A stretch of 64,000 nt of DNA from Zygaena filipendulae. Lineage: Eukaryota > Arthropoda > Insecta > Lepidoptera > Zygaenidae. The translations under genes were made by a program, and so were the position numbers. Under the pieces are notes generated by a model. It made no database searches. It was not told where the DNA came from and saw only the letters and a list, made by a program, of their open reading frames with translations. Shown here piece after piece: positions 30,429-41,085 of this stretch (its first letter is position 1; each line of letters starts with the position of its first letter). Location: assembly GCA_907165275.2 (NCBI GenBank), contig CAJRBF020000002.1:372001-436000 (forward strand). The letters are read 5' to 3'.

Positions 30429-32139
30429 TACTGGCGGGTCTGCTGAGTGCGAAAGAGAGAGGCTTGTGATCGGTGAGTATAGTTACTTCGCAGCCTTCGA
30501 TTAGTCTTCTGAAGTGTTTTACAGCCATGTACATAGCTAATAATTCGCGATCGTACACGCTGTAGCGGCGTTGCGTAGGGCTCATTGACTTCGAGAAGAA
30601 TGCTAATGGTTTCCAGTTGTTCTCAACCTTTTGTTGTAGTACTGCGCCTAAACTGTGATCCGAGGCGTCTGTCATTATAGCGAGTTTGCAACCGTGAACG
30701 GGGTAGCTTAACGTTGTTGCTTCGGTAATGCTTTGGCGGCATTTTTCAAAAGCTTCGTTCGCTTCCGGTGTCCATTCTATTGGCGTTTTGTCATTCTTTT
30801 TCTTGTTGTGAAGAAACTTGTTGAGTTCGTGTTGATGATCGGCTTGATGAGGTAGGCAGTCTCGGTAAAAATTAAGCATGCCTAGGAAGCGTCGTAGTTC
30901 GACGATTGTCTTCGGTTTCGGATACGAGGAAATTGCTTCGATGCGATCTATCGTAGGTTTGATACCGCTGGCGGAAACTTCGTAGCCTAGGAAGTTTATA
31001 GTTTCAACTCCAAACTGGCATTTGTCGACGTTGAGTGTGACGCCGTGTTTGTCGAGACGTTCTAAGACTTGATGGAGAAGCTTCTTATGGTTGTTTTCAT
31101 CTTCAGAAAATAGGAGAATGTCGTCGACGAAACAGAAACAGTCTTCTATACCTCGGAGAACTTGATGCATGAATTTTTGAAAGGTTTGACTTGCGTTGCG
31201 TAGACCGAACGTCATGCATGTAAATTCGTATAGCCCGAACGGAGTGATTATGGCTGTTTTCTGTGCATCTTCTTTACTCGCCATGGGAATCCAGTAGTAA
31301 GCCATCTTGAGATCAAGTTTCGAAAATATTTTTTTGTTGTTGAGTGGGTACGTGAAATCTTGAATGCGTGGTATCGGATAGCGATCGGGTTGCGTCACTG
31401 CGTTTAATCTTCGGTAGTCGCCGCATACGCGAAGTCCGCCGTCTTTTTTCGTGACGACGTGTAGAGGGCTGGCCCATGGACTGCTTGAAGGTCTGCAAAT
31501 GCCAATCTCCATCATCCGATCAAATTCGGCTTTTGCGGCGTTGTATTTGTCGGGCGGTAGAGGGCGGGCGCGTGCCGAAAGCGGAGGACCCGTCGTTTCG
31601 ATGTGATGTACGACGTCATGTTTGGCTGGCTGCTTAAGAGACATGGGTCGGAGAACGCCAGGAAAATGCTTCAAGATATCGTGATATTGTTGGTCGGAGC
31701 TCACGATGCGAATGGACTCGGCGGTTGTTGATACTTCAGTGGCGTCGACGGTAAGCTTGGTTTCGTCGTCGATTAATTTTTTTCTGTGAAGATCCACAAG
31801 GAGCTTGTAGTGACGTAAGAAGTCTGCACCCAATATGGAAGTCTTCACGTCTGCGACAATAAATGTCCAGGTGAAACTGCGCCGTAGTCCCAGGTTGAGC
31901 TTGATTGTTTTCTCGCCGTAGGTATTTATCGGTGTGTTGTTTGCCGCGTAAAGTTTGTAGGTATGTGCGGCCTTTTTCTTAGTTTTCGATGTTGCAGCCC
32001 AAACAGATATATCTGCGCCAGTGTCCACGAGGAAACGTTCGTGTGAGTCGCGATCATGAACACAAAGGCGGTTGCTGATCTTGGGGACACCGACGTCCGC
32101 CGCGGTCGGTGTCGACGTTAGTTTTCCGACGTCTTGTTA
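30429..32139 (-). pseudogene. Kabuki-like pol: protease, RT and RNase H
   Basis: The frame is open from about 32139, well before the first Met (32028). Protease has FLVDTGADISV (DTG catalytic Asp) and a later ILGADFLRHY. RT has RVCGDYRRLN, KLDLKMAYYW, MTFGLRNASQTFQ, CFCFVDDILLF (F-V-D-D catalytic pair) and NFLGYEVS. RNase H has AIMTDASDHSLGAVL and YDRELLAMY...ILTDHKPL. It runs into the pogo-like insertion after SRPAS; the last ~28 codons to a stop at 30337 belong to that insertion. Confidence 0.9.
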
Positions 32140-32399
32140 CGTTGTGCGCACGGTGACTCGCAGCGTATTGCCTTCTTGCCAAACTTGTGATGGTATCTGC
32201 ATAACCACGTAGGATCGCCAGGCTTCACACGGGATGATGATGAGCGTGAGTGAGAGCGGTAGCGTCCGCGAAATGGTTGACGAGATGTTTGACGCGTGGT
32301 ATGCCGTGCTCGCAATTCCGCCACTTGTGATGTGAGTTTTTCCAATCTTGATAGGATCTCTGAATACGGTGGCTTGCTTTTCTGTTCTTGCTCGGCCAT
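32118..32399 (-). pseudogene. Kabuki-like gag, C-terminal remnant
   Basis: A 93-codon frame from ATG 32399, only ~56 nt after the PBS. It has a short coiled segment (ILSRLEKLTSQVAELRAR), an Arg/Ser-rich stretch and LCRYHHKFGKKAIRCESPC, a CHHC-like finger seen at the Gag end of this clade. A full Gag would be about three times longer, so the capsid region has been deleted between leader and finger. It overlaps the start of pol. Confidence 0.7.
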
Positions 32400-32436
32400 A
32401 GCTTCAGCCTTTTGTTGATTCCTTTTTTTCTTCTTG

Positions 32437-32454
32437 ATTGTCGGAGGGTCACCA
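32437..32454 (-). promoter_or_regulatory. Primer binding site (tRNA-Trp-like)
   Basis: On minus TGGTGACCCTCCGAC begins one base after the LTR. TGGTGACCC matches the complement of the tRNA-Trp 3' end, as known for CsRn1/Kabuki elements. Confidence 0.65.
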
Positions 32455-32455
32455 C

Positions 32456-33382
32456 TGTAGCGGAGGTATTACGAGCAGGTAGGTATTAAACTCACATTGA
32501 TGTAGAAAATGGAATTTTGGAAGTGATTTATTGTTAAAAACTTAGCGCTATATATACAGAAAACCTTAAAACTAACAACCAATCAAAAACACAACATTAA
32601 ATATTTACAACCAAACAACCAATGAGAAATCGTACATTAAATGGCGGACAGATTCGAGCGAGATGCTAGTTTCTAGAATTTCATAGTCTCCTCTCGTCGC
32701 ACACTCGCACCGCGCATGCGCGGGGTGCGCGGCGCGGAGGACGCGGGCGGCGCGCGCGCAGGAGCTCAGTCCGCCGCGTCTCAAGCGCCAGTCGCCATCG
32801 ATCGTTGAGAGCGCGAGGCCGCGCGTCTCGCGCCGGACCGCGAATCGTGGATGTGCGTGTGCTGCCGTACAGGTGTCTCCGACCGAGTAGTTCCATGGTG
32901 CTTGATGGTGTACAACAGCGTCGCAAGATCCAGGCGATTAAAAACGGCTCTTTTCAGAGCCACTCTTTCCATTTTGATGTACTGCCTGATCTTGCTTGCG
33001 TAGTTACTTCAGTGAGTGTGACCCAGGAACGTGACGTCGCTTGACTGTTCCTTCGAATCTCCAGCGAGGTCGTCTTTTTCAAGATTGCTCCTCGCACTTT
33101 CCTCTGTCTGGAATTCGTTGGAATTGAGTCAGCTAGGCAATAAAGAATAACATAACAAGTTGTCCGTGTCCTGTTTCTTTCTTGTGATTCGATAATAAGG
33201 TGATTCCACTGTGTATGTTATTTCTCTCTTGCTCCTTCAACCTTCCTGATCCTTGATCCAATTCCCCGGTAAAGGTATGTTACGTACACGGTTTGGTAAT
33301 GGTAGGTAGATGGAGGTAAACCGCTGTGAAGTATGTAAGTATTTTCGTAAGTATTTCTGTGCTCATGTGCAAGGTGTGCACA
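32456..33382 (-). repeat. 5' LTR, Kabuki-like element
   Basis: 927 bp with few differences from the 3' copy (for example TGTAGCGG versus TGTGGCGG at the edge). The TATATATA at 32549-32556 and AATAAA at 32527-32532 (minus) place the transcription start near 32530. Confidence 0.88.
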
Positions 33383-33386
33383 GTGG

Positions 33387-33795
33387 TATCTAGTACCCAA
33401 ACCCCAATTTAATGGTGGTATCTTTGTACCCAAACTCCAATTTAATGGTGGTATCTTGGTACCCAAACTCCAATTTAATGGTGGTATCTTTGTACCCAAA
33501 CTGCAATTTAATGCTGGTATCTAGTACCCAAACTCCTAATTTAATGGTGGTAGCTAAATACCCAAACTTACAATTCAATGTTGGTAACTAAATACCCAAA
33601 CTTACAATTTAATGTTGGTAACTAAATACCCAAACATCCAATTTAATGTTGGTAACTAAATACCCAAACTTACAATTTAATGTTGGTAACTAAATACCCA
33701 AACTTACAATTTAATGTTGGTAACTAAATAACCAAATTTACAATTTAATGTTGGTAACTAAATACCCAAATTTACAATTTAATGGTAATATATTC
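33387..33795. repeat. Minisatellite, right part (~35-bp units)
   Basis: About eleven units of the form GGTAACTAAATACCCAAACTTACAATTTAATGTT. Units nearest the gypsy element read GGTATCT..GTACCC and change gradually toward GGTAACTAAATACCC. It continues the array at 26566-26696 across the Kabuki-like insertion. Confidence 0.85.
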
Positions 33796-35084
33796 TATAC
33801 CAAATCCCTACTTCGGTTTATATACCAGTGTTCTATGCGAGTGTTCCAGGACACTCACGCATTTTTTTTTATTATTCTTCGCTTCGTTATTGACAACAAA
33901 CGTAAGAGATAATAATTAACTCTATGACCGACATAATATCAGGTCTCTATCTGAATAAAATATACTCAATTAAATCCGAATGAAACAACAATGAAGTTCG
34001 AATAAGTGCCGTTTTCCTTTTTATTATTATTATTTTATTTCTTTTTTTTTTTTTGATTAAAATTACAAAACTCAATTGAGTTTCACGGTTGCAATTACCT
34101 GAGGTAACAATTACTGTTTTTTCATAAGTCGTCGAGTAGACGAGAAACGATATTTAAAACAATGATATTTGAGTAACGATAACGTACTTCATGCTACATG
34201 GCGTTCAAATATTGTTGACTTTTAAGCGTATTTCAGTTTACGACAGTGATTTTGAAACTAATACGGGGGGAAAGAGATAAGTGTGTTACCCCCTCTTACC
34301 TATTATGACGTCATAAGAGCAATTTAGTGATGAGCAACTCCTTCTCACGTTAAATCAACTAAAATAAGCCACTCATCGCTCGAACCTGCTCTTTTAATAT
34401 CGATTTATTTCGCCTTAACGGACAGAGGAATGACATAGGCAGAGAAATGAGAAAACCAGACTGACTACTAGATAATTGTCACTTGTTTGTGGTCTCTCAG
34501 GTCATAGCGAATGATTCCCATTACAAAGACAGCGACATGAACCGCCACTCGGTTCTTAATGTCAAAGTCACATACACACACTAGACGATGTTACTACGAG
34601 CCTATTACCGGACTCCACTTGAGCGTTGTCATCGCTGGTCGCGGTGACCCTAAAGCGCATGCAGCGCAGGAGTGATGACAGTTGTGACGCCAAGCTATCA
34701 CGAAAGAATCTAACGAGGTGCTAACACACCCTACAGAAACAACCTGGTAGAATTTGTTACTAAGGTCATACATCAAAACTTGACAACATAGTCCGATAAA
34801 CTACCGGAATACTATTATACATGTGGATACCTACACAACGGCATTTACGACCTATCTACCCTATTACGGCTGTTGACATTAATTAATTGAAAATACACCA
34901 ACCCCTGGTTATTGCAGTTTCTATATACTACGACATTACGTATTTGCTTTATTTTTGTATACTATATTTTATAGTATAATTTTTATTTGTATACATTTTT
35001 TTTTTTATAATTTTTCGCATTTCAATTGCTGTGCTACTGCACCACCTACCTACTGTATTTACTGTAATAAATGTCTCTATAGTT
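33796..35084. other. Non-coding interval
   Basis: AT-rich with T runs (33863-33871, 34042-34053) and a small palindrome ACTCAATTGAGT near 34069. A 60-codon minus frame (34594-34776) has no recognisable domain and I do not call it. Confidence 0.45.
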
Positions 35085-35257
35085 ACTCCACCTGGTAACC
35101 TAAGAGAAACCGTTTCATAGTGATAAGTCCGCCCTTTGGAGCCACTTGTAACGAGGCTTGTAACTTGTAACTACCATGAACCTCACACACTTGTATTCCT
35201 GATTTTAATTTGTACTGTTTGTGGTGTTCAATAAAGTGTTTTTCATTCATTTATCCA
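35085..35257 (+). mobile_element. LINE 3' end
   Basis: CCGCCCTTTGGAGCCACTTG...TGTTCAATAAAGTG followed by TTTTTCATTCATTTATCC is a 3' UTR with AATAAA and a short T/CATTT tail. No coding part is left. Confidence 0.5.
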
Positions 35258-35412
35258 TCCAAGTGAATGGACGACAAAACGTTTCAACCCGAAAATACAT
35301 CCAATTATGTGGGAGACAATAAACCTTTTATTATGTAGGTCCCAATACTTTTGACACATACAGCACTTTTATACGTTCAAGAAGTACCTCTTATTTAAAA
35401 GAAGCTCAAAGT

Positions 35413-35660
35413 TTCAAAAAAACTCAAATTAAATTTAATGTACTACCTGGAAATACCTTCAATTTAATGAAATTCCGAAATCTCAAGAAGCCTCAAATTC
35501 AATTTAATGAACTACCTGGCAATACCTTCAATTTAATGAAATTCCGAAATCTCAAGAAGCCTCAAATTCAATTTAATGAACTACCTGGCAATACCTTCAA
35601 TTTAATGAAATTCCGAAATCTCAAGAAGCCTCAAATTCAATTTAATGAAATTCCGATACC
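35413..35660 (+). repeat. 69-bp tandem repeat abutting LINE RT
   Basis: Three and a half copies of a 69-bp unit containing AATTCCGAAATCTCAAGAAG and CTACCTGGCAATACC. The unit length is a multiple of three, so a frame runs through the array and directly into the LINE RT frame. Confidence 0.85.
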
Positions 35661-37119
35661 AGATCACATTTTGGTATTATCATACCAATATCGCACCAGA
35701 TTTAGTTATTATATTTAATAAATGTGTAGACTGTGGTGTGTTTCCTGACCTAATGAAATATAGTAAGATAACGCCTTTGTTTAAAACAGGTAATACATCG
35801 GACCCTACTAACTTTAGACCAATTTCAGTACTACCAACATTTAGTAAAATATTTGAAAAACTTATGCTAGACCAACTTAACTTATATTTTTATAAAAACG
35901 ACTTACTGCATCACAAACAGTTCGGTTTTACTCGTGGTCGCTCTACAACTGATGCAGGAATAAAATTGATTGAAAATATCTTTGAGGCCTGGGAGGAGTC
36001 ACGTGACGCTTATGGAGTGTTTTGTGATTTGTCCAAGGCATTTGATTGTGTTTTGCATACAACGTTGGTCAGGAAATTGCACTACTATGGAGTAAGAGGC
36101 ATGGCTTTGGATCTTCTTATTTCCTATTTAAGTGATAGGATCCAAAGGGTTGATGTCAACGGAAAACGATCAAATGGATCTGCCGTAGTGATGGGTGTGC
36201 CGCAAGGATCTATATTAGGACCATTCCTGTTCCTTGTTTATATAAACGACTTGCCTTATTTGGTGAGGGAGAACCATGAGATAGTATTGTTTGCAGATGA
36301 TACATCTTTAGTATTTAAGGTTAATAGACAGCAATCGGCTGTAGACGATGTGAACAATGCTCTCTCTAAAATAGTACACTGGTTTAATGCCAATAATCTC
36401 TTGCTAAACCGCAGTAAAACTAAATGTGTAAGATTTGTAACAAAAAATGTCAAACAAGTTAAAACTAGTGTAAAAATTAACAATGATGATTTGGAACTGG
36501 TCGATGAAACTGTCTTTCTGGGTATAACACTAGACGCAAAATTACAATGGGGCCCACATATAGGAAAGCTATCGGGCAGACTAAGCTCAGCTGCTTTTGC
36601 TGTTAAGAAAATTCGTCAATTAACTGATATTGATACTGCGCGTTTAGTTTATTTTAGTTATTTCCACAGCATTATGTCATATGGTATATTGCTGTGGGGT
36701 AGTGCCGCGGATATCGAGTCTATATTCGTGTTGAAAAACGAGCAGTTCGGGCTATCTATAAGTTGGGCCCTCGGGAGTCATTAAGAACTAAATTCGGCGA
36801 GTATAAAATAATGACTGTATATTCTCAGTACATATACGAGAATTTATTGTATGTTCATAAAAACTTAGGCAACTTTAAGAAAAACAGTGATTTGCATAAT
36901 ATAAACTTAAGAAATAAAGACAAACTTGCTGTGCCCACTACTAGGCTCCATAAAATTTCTAATTCTTTCAAGGGACAATGTATACGCTTTTACAACAAAC
37001 TACCGAACGATGTAGTTAATTTGTCAATTAATAAATTTAAAAGCTTAACTAAACGCATTTTGTGCGATAAAGCCTATTATAGCGTAAAGGATTATTTGAA
37101 TGATACAAACGTTTGGTGA
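35661..37119 (+). pseudogene. LINE reverse transcriptase, frameshifted
   Basis: Encodes most of an RT: APDLVIIFNKCVDCGVFP, FRPISVLPTFSKIFEK, GFTRGRSTTDAG, AYGVFCDLSKAFDCV (first Asp), GVPQGSILGPFLFLVYINDL, VLFADDTSLVF (catalytic DD) and LLLNRSKTKCVRF. A 1-nt slip in the A run near 36733-36737 moves the frame, after which GPRESLRTKF and KLPNDVVNLS continue to the stop at 37117-37119. It is the same family as the 8.7-9.8-kb LINE but diverged. The 5' end, including the endonuclease, is missing. Confidence 0.85.
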
Positions 37120-37555
37120 TGAATTGCTCTTTTCTATTTTTTATCTTTTATTTTTATTTGATGTGATGTGTGCGAACAACGTAGCCATTACCGGCCTTAC
37201 ATATTGATTAAATTAAGAATTAATTTCATTGACACGATAGTGGCTAGATTATGTCATGCTCACTCAAATGTCCCGCTGGCGGTGGCGTGTGAGTCGGGTC
37301 GCTCGGTTCCCTCTAATATGGTTGAGCGGGGCGGGGCTTACGAGCACGTCATACTCGTGAACGGGTGCCGTCAGTTGGTACTGGTCATGTCTGGTCTACT
37401 ATTAGATATAGATGCTTAATCCTAATGTCTCTATAGTTAGCTGTACCTGCCGCATGTAGTTTATTGCTGGTTACGGCTCATTATTCTCACATAATTAAAG
37501 TTGGGTTACCACTAATATTATAAAATATATATTATAATTTTAAATTGACAGCGTG
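37120..37555 (+). other. LINE 3' UTR and flank
   Basis: Non-coding, with a GC-rich patch at 37270-37380. A clear tail is not visible, so the element end is uncertain. Confidence 0.4.
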
Positions 37556-37559
37556 CTGC

Positions 37560-37730
37560 TGTAGAGTTTGTTGCGCAGCTTCTTCTCTTCAGCCATAGCA
37601 CTAGGAAGCTGTGAAGGGTGGATATTTTATGGGTGCTGTCTACTGTAAACTGTAATTTTATTGACGTCAAAAAGAGCCACATTATGGGCCTAATTTGAAT
37701 AAATGATTTGAGTATTGAGTATTAAATGAA
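37560..37730 (+). mobile_element. LINE/SINE 3' end, family D
   Basis: AGGAAGCTGTGAAGGGTGGATATTTTATGGGTGCTGTC and TTGAATAAATGATTTGA match 63288-63400. The polyadenylation-like AATAAA and TTTGA-type tail indicate the 3' end of a retroposon, probably RTE-like. Confidence 0.6.
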
Positions 37731-37890
37731 AATCAGTTTAATAAAAGCGTAGATAGTACTTGCGTATCTCCTGGGACTCCTACCAGAACTCCGAAACCAC
37801 CCGGACAAAACCGCGGGGGACAGCTTCCTTCCTTTATTTTTTTTTTTGTTGTTGTTGTTGGCCTTTATAGTTTATCCTCGTCGCCATTTG

Positions 37891-38106
37891 TAGTGTTTAC
37901 CGTCACTACGTATAGGTATAACACAGACTCACTACTACTGCCTGATCCTTGCGCGAGCGCACGTCCGACTCGCTCCGCGCCTAACAACAGACTACCCCCG
38001 GGTGATGTTGACAATCTTTATATATCCCCACGATATTTCTTTATACCCTCTCTGGGATACATGAGACAACGTATTATATCTACCTACTTAATAGACACAA
38101 ACACTA
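37891..38106. mobile_element. MITE-C, copy 2 (216 bp)
   Basis: Near-identical to 12678-12893 with TA at both edges and GTGTTT inverted ends. The left and right flanks of the two copies are unrelated, so the 216 bp is a mobile unit. Confidence 0.82.
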
Positions 38107-38145
38107 CACTTATTATTATTATTCATCATCTATAATCAAAATTAT

Positions 38146-38560
38146 ACCTTATCTTATTTATTATTATTGTTATTATTGTCTTAACCTGGAATCCTTTATT
38201 AATGTCCCCTTCCCGATGACGTCCGTGACCTGAGCAACATCTGTCACTGAGCAGCATTAGTCACTCAGCCACATTTGTCACTCAGCCACTTTCGTCACCG
38301 TTACTAATACTGACTGCTATCTATTATCTTAACATGTATTTTTATTGTTATATATTACAAAATTATACCTTAATTTATTTATTATTATTGTTATTATCTT
38401 AAACTAAAACACTTTGTTGATATCACTTGTTAATGTCATTTGGTCCCTGTCCCGGTGACGTCCGTACCCTGAGCAACATCTGTCACTGAGCAACATTAGT
38501 CACTCAGCCACATTTGTCACTCACTCACAATTATAACCGGCTATATACAAAGCCTATACC
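38146..38560. repeat. Family-E repeat, two tandem modules
   Basis: Two modules (about 38146-38340 and 38375-38535) of TTATTTATTATTATTG sequence plus the GAGCAACAT/GTCACTCAG/TTTGTCAC cluster, like 11846-12110. Confidence 0.6.
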
Positions 38561-38689
38561 AATCATTATATACATAAATATACTTGCTCGTTATTTACAT
38601 TGTTTACATGGAGCGAAAGAGCGTGTTAGATAAGAGGAGGTAATTTAAAACTCTAGGAACCTCTGGTAAAAACCTGAGTCGTAGCAGTT

Positions 38690-39450
38690 ATAGAAAATAA
38701 ATGAAATGACAAGATATTCAATTAATGTTTCTTTATTCCTTGTTGGATTACTCTTTTAATTACTACCGCTTCGAAAAGTGTTATAGCTGTGGAGAAGAAG
38801 CGGCGGGAGAAACTCCCTAGCAACACTATGTCTCAAACATAATATAATTTATATGTCAAATTACAATCAATACATATCATAAGTAGGTACACCTTAAGTT
38901 ACATAACATATCAACATGAGTAAGATCAGCATGGATCTATATAATTCCATAGCCTCGAAGCTATGGCATCGTAAACAATATCTATTAAAAGAAATGAATC
39001 ACAAGTTATTGAAACAATAATAATGGGTTTTGAAATAGAGTAAGTCTAGGTACTTAACTTTTGATATCACTGATTAACGCTGCCCGTGGTGTCCACCAAA
39101 CGACTCAGGATAACAATAGTACAATAATTACAATAATGTCGTAGTGTAGTCAGCAGGGGCTTTTATACTAAGATTCTCCCTCCAATTTCCACAACACATT
39201 TACACTTAACCAATCAGAAACAAGAGAATTACCCCGCCACAATAGCATTGTGTCGGGTAGACGGATTAACCAATCAGAAACAAGATTCAACGCGCCACAA
39301 TAACATTGGGGCGGGTAGACTGAATAATAACAATTGGTATTCTTTGATAACTTTTAAATGTAAGGTAGTATGTACAAATACTAACAGCTCAAAGTAGGTA
39401 GGTACCAAACAATACATTTTTAAATAATAATTAATCTATTCATTTAATAA
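38690..39450 (-). repeat. LTR-like region with minus-strand promoter (tentative)
   Basis: Read on the minus strand: two direct copies of CTTGTTTCTGATTGGTTAA (inverted CCAAT boxes, ~60-bp spacing, about 39205-39285), then TATAAAAGCCCC (about 39160), then TGACTACAC ~25 bp on, and far downstream GGAATAAAGAAAC (about 38735), a polyadenylation signal. This is LTR or promoter-first-exon architecture. I could not find matching TG/CA ends or a second copy. TACCGCTTCGAAAAGTG...GAAGAAGCGGCGGGAGAAACT (about 38765-38815) is a word I recall as widespread in lepidopteran repeats. Confidence 0.35.
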
Positions 39451-39518
39451 TAACCTATTAAGCGCATCGGGGGTGTCAGGGGTGAACAGTCCATCCGATG
39501 CCGGCTAGCCCCAGTCCA

Positions 39519-40115
39519 CTAACTGTTAGCTGGTTTAATTTGTGTCGGAGTCGACGTCGGAGGACGCACTGTATATCTGTTTCTTTTATCCACTCTGCCC
39601 ACCACTCCCCCCCCCCCCTCCCCAGCCTCCCCCCCCCGGCGGTCAACAAGGCCGAGAAACTCTCTATTGACGTTAGAGACCCCCACTAGCGCGGCAGTGG
39701 GTGGAGTATTAGCAGCAGGGCACCTTGGCAATGGTCCGCATGTGGAATGGATGTAGAAGTATTTGGGGTAATCAAGGTGCTCTTTCAGCCTACCGCCCAT
39801 GTACTCCGGGTGTTTAAGTCTATAGTGCCGGCCGATGTTTCTACTTGAGAAGTAAGTGGCGCATAGGACGCATTGAAAGCCGCTTTTGCCCTTTCCTGGG
39901 GCTGCAGGTGAACTCTCAGAGTCCGTGGTGTTATACTCTGACCTGGGCAGCCTCCAGGAGTAGGAGCCACCAATGGTCCTATTTGTTTTAGCCTTGGGTA
40001 TTTCCTTGCCTCCGCTCGCCCCCCGGGGCGCCGCAGGAGGGATACTGGTATTAGTGTGAGTAGGGGGCATGTTTGATAACGGGGGGCGAAAGGGGAAGGG
40101 GGAGTCGGTCCGCAA
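39519..40115 (-). CDS. Unrecognised ORF with C2H2-type zinc finger
   Basis: A 198-codon frame. A Pro-rich N-terminus leads to FQCVLCATYFSSRNIGRHYR followed by LKHP, a C-x2-C-x11-H-x4-H finger (about residues 80-105), then a Gly-rich tail. Such single fingers occur in nucleic-acid-binding proteins, including some LINE ORFs (R2/R4-like), but no RT or endonuclease is adjacent. It lies downstream of, and in another frame from, the coiled-coil ORF. The intervening low-complexity stretch stays open in a third frame, so the two may be one frameshifted or spliced protein. I do not recognise the family. Confidence 0.45.
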   Translation of the reverse strand: MRTDSPFPFRPPLSNMPPTHTNTSIPPAAPRGASGGKEIPKAKTNRTIGGSYSWRLPRSEYNTTDSESSPAAPGKGKSGFQCVLCATYFSSRNIGRHYRLKHPEYMGGRLKEHLDYPKYFYIHSTCGPLPRCPAANTPPTAALVGVSNVNREFLGLVDRRGGEAGEGGGGVVGRVDKRNRYTVRPPTSTPTQIKPANS

Positions 40116-40230
40116 GGTCCCGGAAGGGGAACGGGAGCGCCCGTGGTTTTTCCATCTATCCAGGCAGAGGCACGAGCCGGGCGCGACAGTGAGGGTGACG
40201 GTGCGGGCACGGACCCCATGCTCGCCCCCC

Positions 40231-41085
40231 TCACCCGGGCCGCAGAGGAGGCGGTGACGGTGGCGGCGTCGTCTTCGGCCGCAGCAGTAGTGGTGGCAGC
40301 AGCAGCAGCGGTGGAGGTGGCAAGGGACGAGGTGTGTGCAGCAGCAGCAGCAGCGTTCGCAGCGTTATCCGTGGACTGAGGAAGGAAAGGGGGAAAGGAA
40401 AGGGGGGGATATTAAGTTTAGGCTGTTGTAAGTGTTGGTTTATAACTAAGGGGGTATTCATTAATGCGTGTGACAGTGACTGTACTGTATATTGATGCAT
40501 CAGGTTGGAGACGTTGCTGACGAAGTAGTAAGTATTTTGTACATACTTGATCATCTCCGCCACCCGCCGATCCTTTTCCTCGATGGCCTCCTTGTCCGCC
40601 TGCAATTTTTCTCCCTGCTTGTATATGATCTCATCGTTCTGCCTGATGCTGTCCTTCAAATGTGCAATATCTTCCTTATATCTGAGACCTCCCTCGCATT
40701 TCTCCTGCATGCGTGGGTTTATGCGCTCCCGCACTTGCGCCCGCTGCCCACGCCGTCGCCCCGGTGTACTTGCTGTATCTCCGTGTTCGTATTCGTCCAC
40801 GCGGTCTCCCCCCCCAACCCCCTCTACCCCATCATCAGCTCCAGGCCCATCCGTCCCCCGCTCCCCCTCTAACACTTCCACCGTTCCATCGCCGCCCACC
40901 TCATCCTCGCCGCCATTATTATCCCCGGGGGTGATGATATAGATTGTCTGTGCGGTCTGCATCTGAGAGGCCGGTGGGGAGGGGGAGGAGGCACCCTCAT
41001 TGCAAATAATGTACTCGCCCTCTTCCATTTCTATGTCCATGTGAATGATGTTCTCCTGTTCCCGCTCCATGCCGCAACACTGCAC
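40231..41085 (-). CDS. Unrecognised acidic/coiled-coil ORF
   Basis: A 284-codon frame; a second Met at residue 6 (MEREQENIIHMDIEMEEGEY) is an alternative start. The N-terminal ~110 residues are acidic and Gly-rich, followed by a basic TPGRRRGQRAQVRERINPR patch and a heptad-like helix (about residues 125-170, KEDIAHLKDSIRQNDEIIYK). The C-terminal ~60 residues are Leu/Pro repeats that look like a wrong-frame reading of GCT/GCA repeats; the neighbouring frame gives an Ala/Thr-rich stretch instead. A frameshift near 40380 is therefore likely. It may be an element structural protein or a host gene fragment. Function unknown. Confidence 0.45.
   Translation of the reverse strand: MQCCGMEREQENIIHMDIEMEEGEYIICNEGASSPSPPASQMQTAQTIYIITPGDNNGGEDEVGGDGTVEVLEGERGTDGPGADDGVEGVGGGDRVDEYEHGDTASTPGRRRGQRAQVRERINPRMQEKCEGGLRYKEDIAHLKDSIRQNDEIIYKQGEKLQADKEAIEEKDRRVAEMIKYVQNTYYFVSNVSNLMHQYTVQSLSHALMNTPLVINQHLQQPKLNIPPFPFPLSFLSPRITLRTLLLLLHTPRPLPPPPLLLLPPLLLRPKTTPPPSPPPLRPG

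Larger units (their letters stand above)
26697..33382 (-). mobile_element. Kabuki/CsRn1-like gypsy retrotransposon
   Basis: Two LTRs of exactly 927 bp (26697-27623 and 32456-33382) are nearly identical, bounded by TG/CA and flanked by GTGG (26693-26696 and 33383-33386). On the minus strand the order is LTR, PBS, short gag remnant, protease-RT-RNase H, pogo-like insertion, integrase, purine tract, LTR. The CRYH..FG..A..C gag motif and a tRNA-Trp-type PBS are features I associate with the CsRn1/Kabuki clade. It is defective because most of gag is gone and pol is split. Confidence 0.9.

Noticed and set aside
33387..33795. CRISPR array
   Set aside because: The units are contiguous tandem repeats with gradual drift and no unique spacers, in a eukaryotic transposon context.
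34594..34776. 60-codon minus-strand ORF
   Set aside because: No domain, no promoter, length expected by chance.
40143..40942. Plus-strand ORFs opposite the coiled-coil ORF
   Set aside because: Low-complexity Ala/Pro readings antisense to a frame with an acidic region and heptad helix; no start or domain support.
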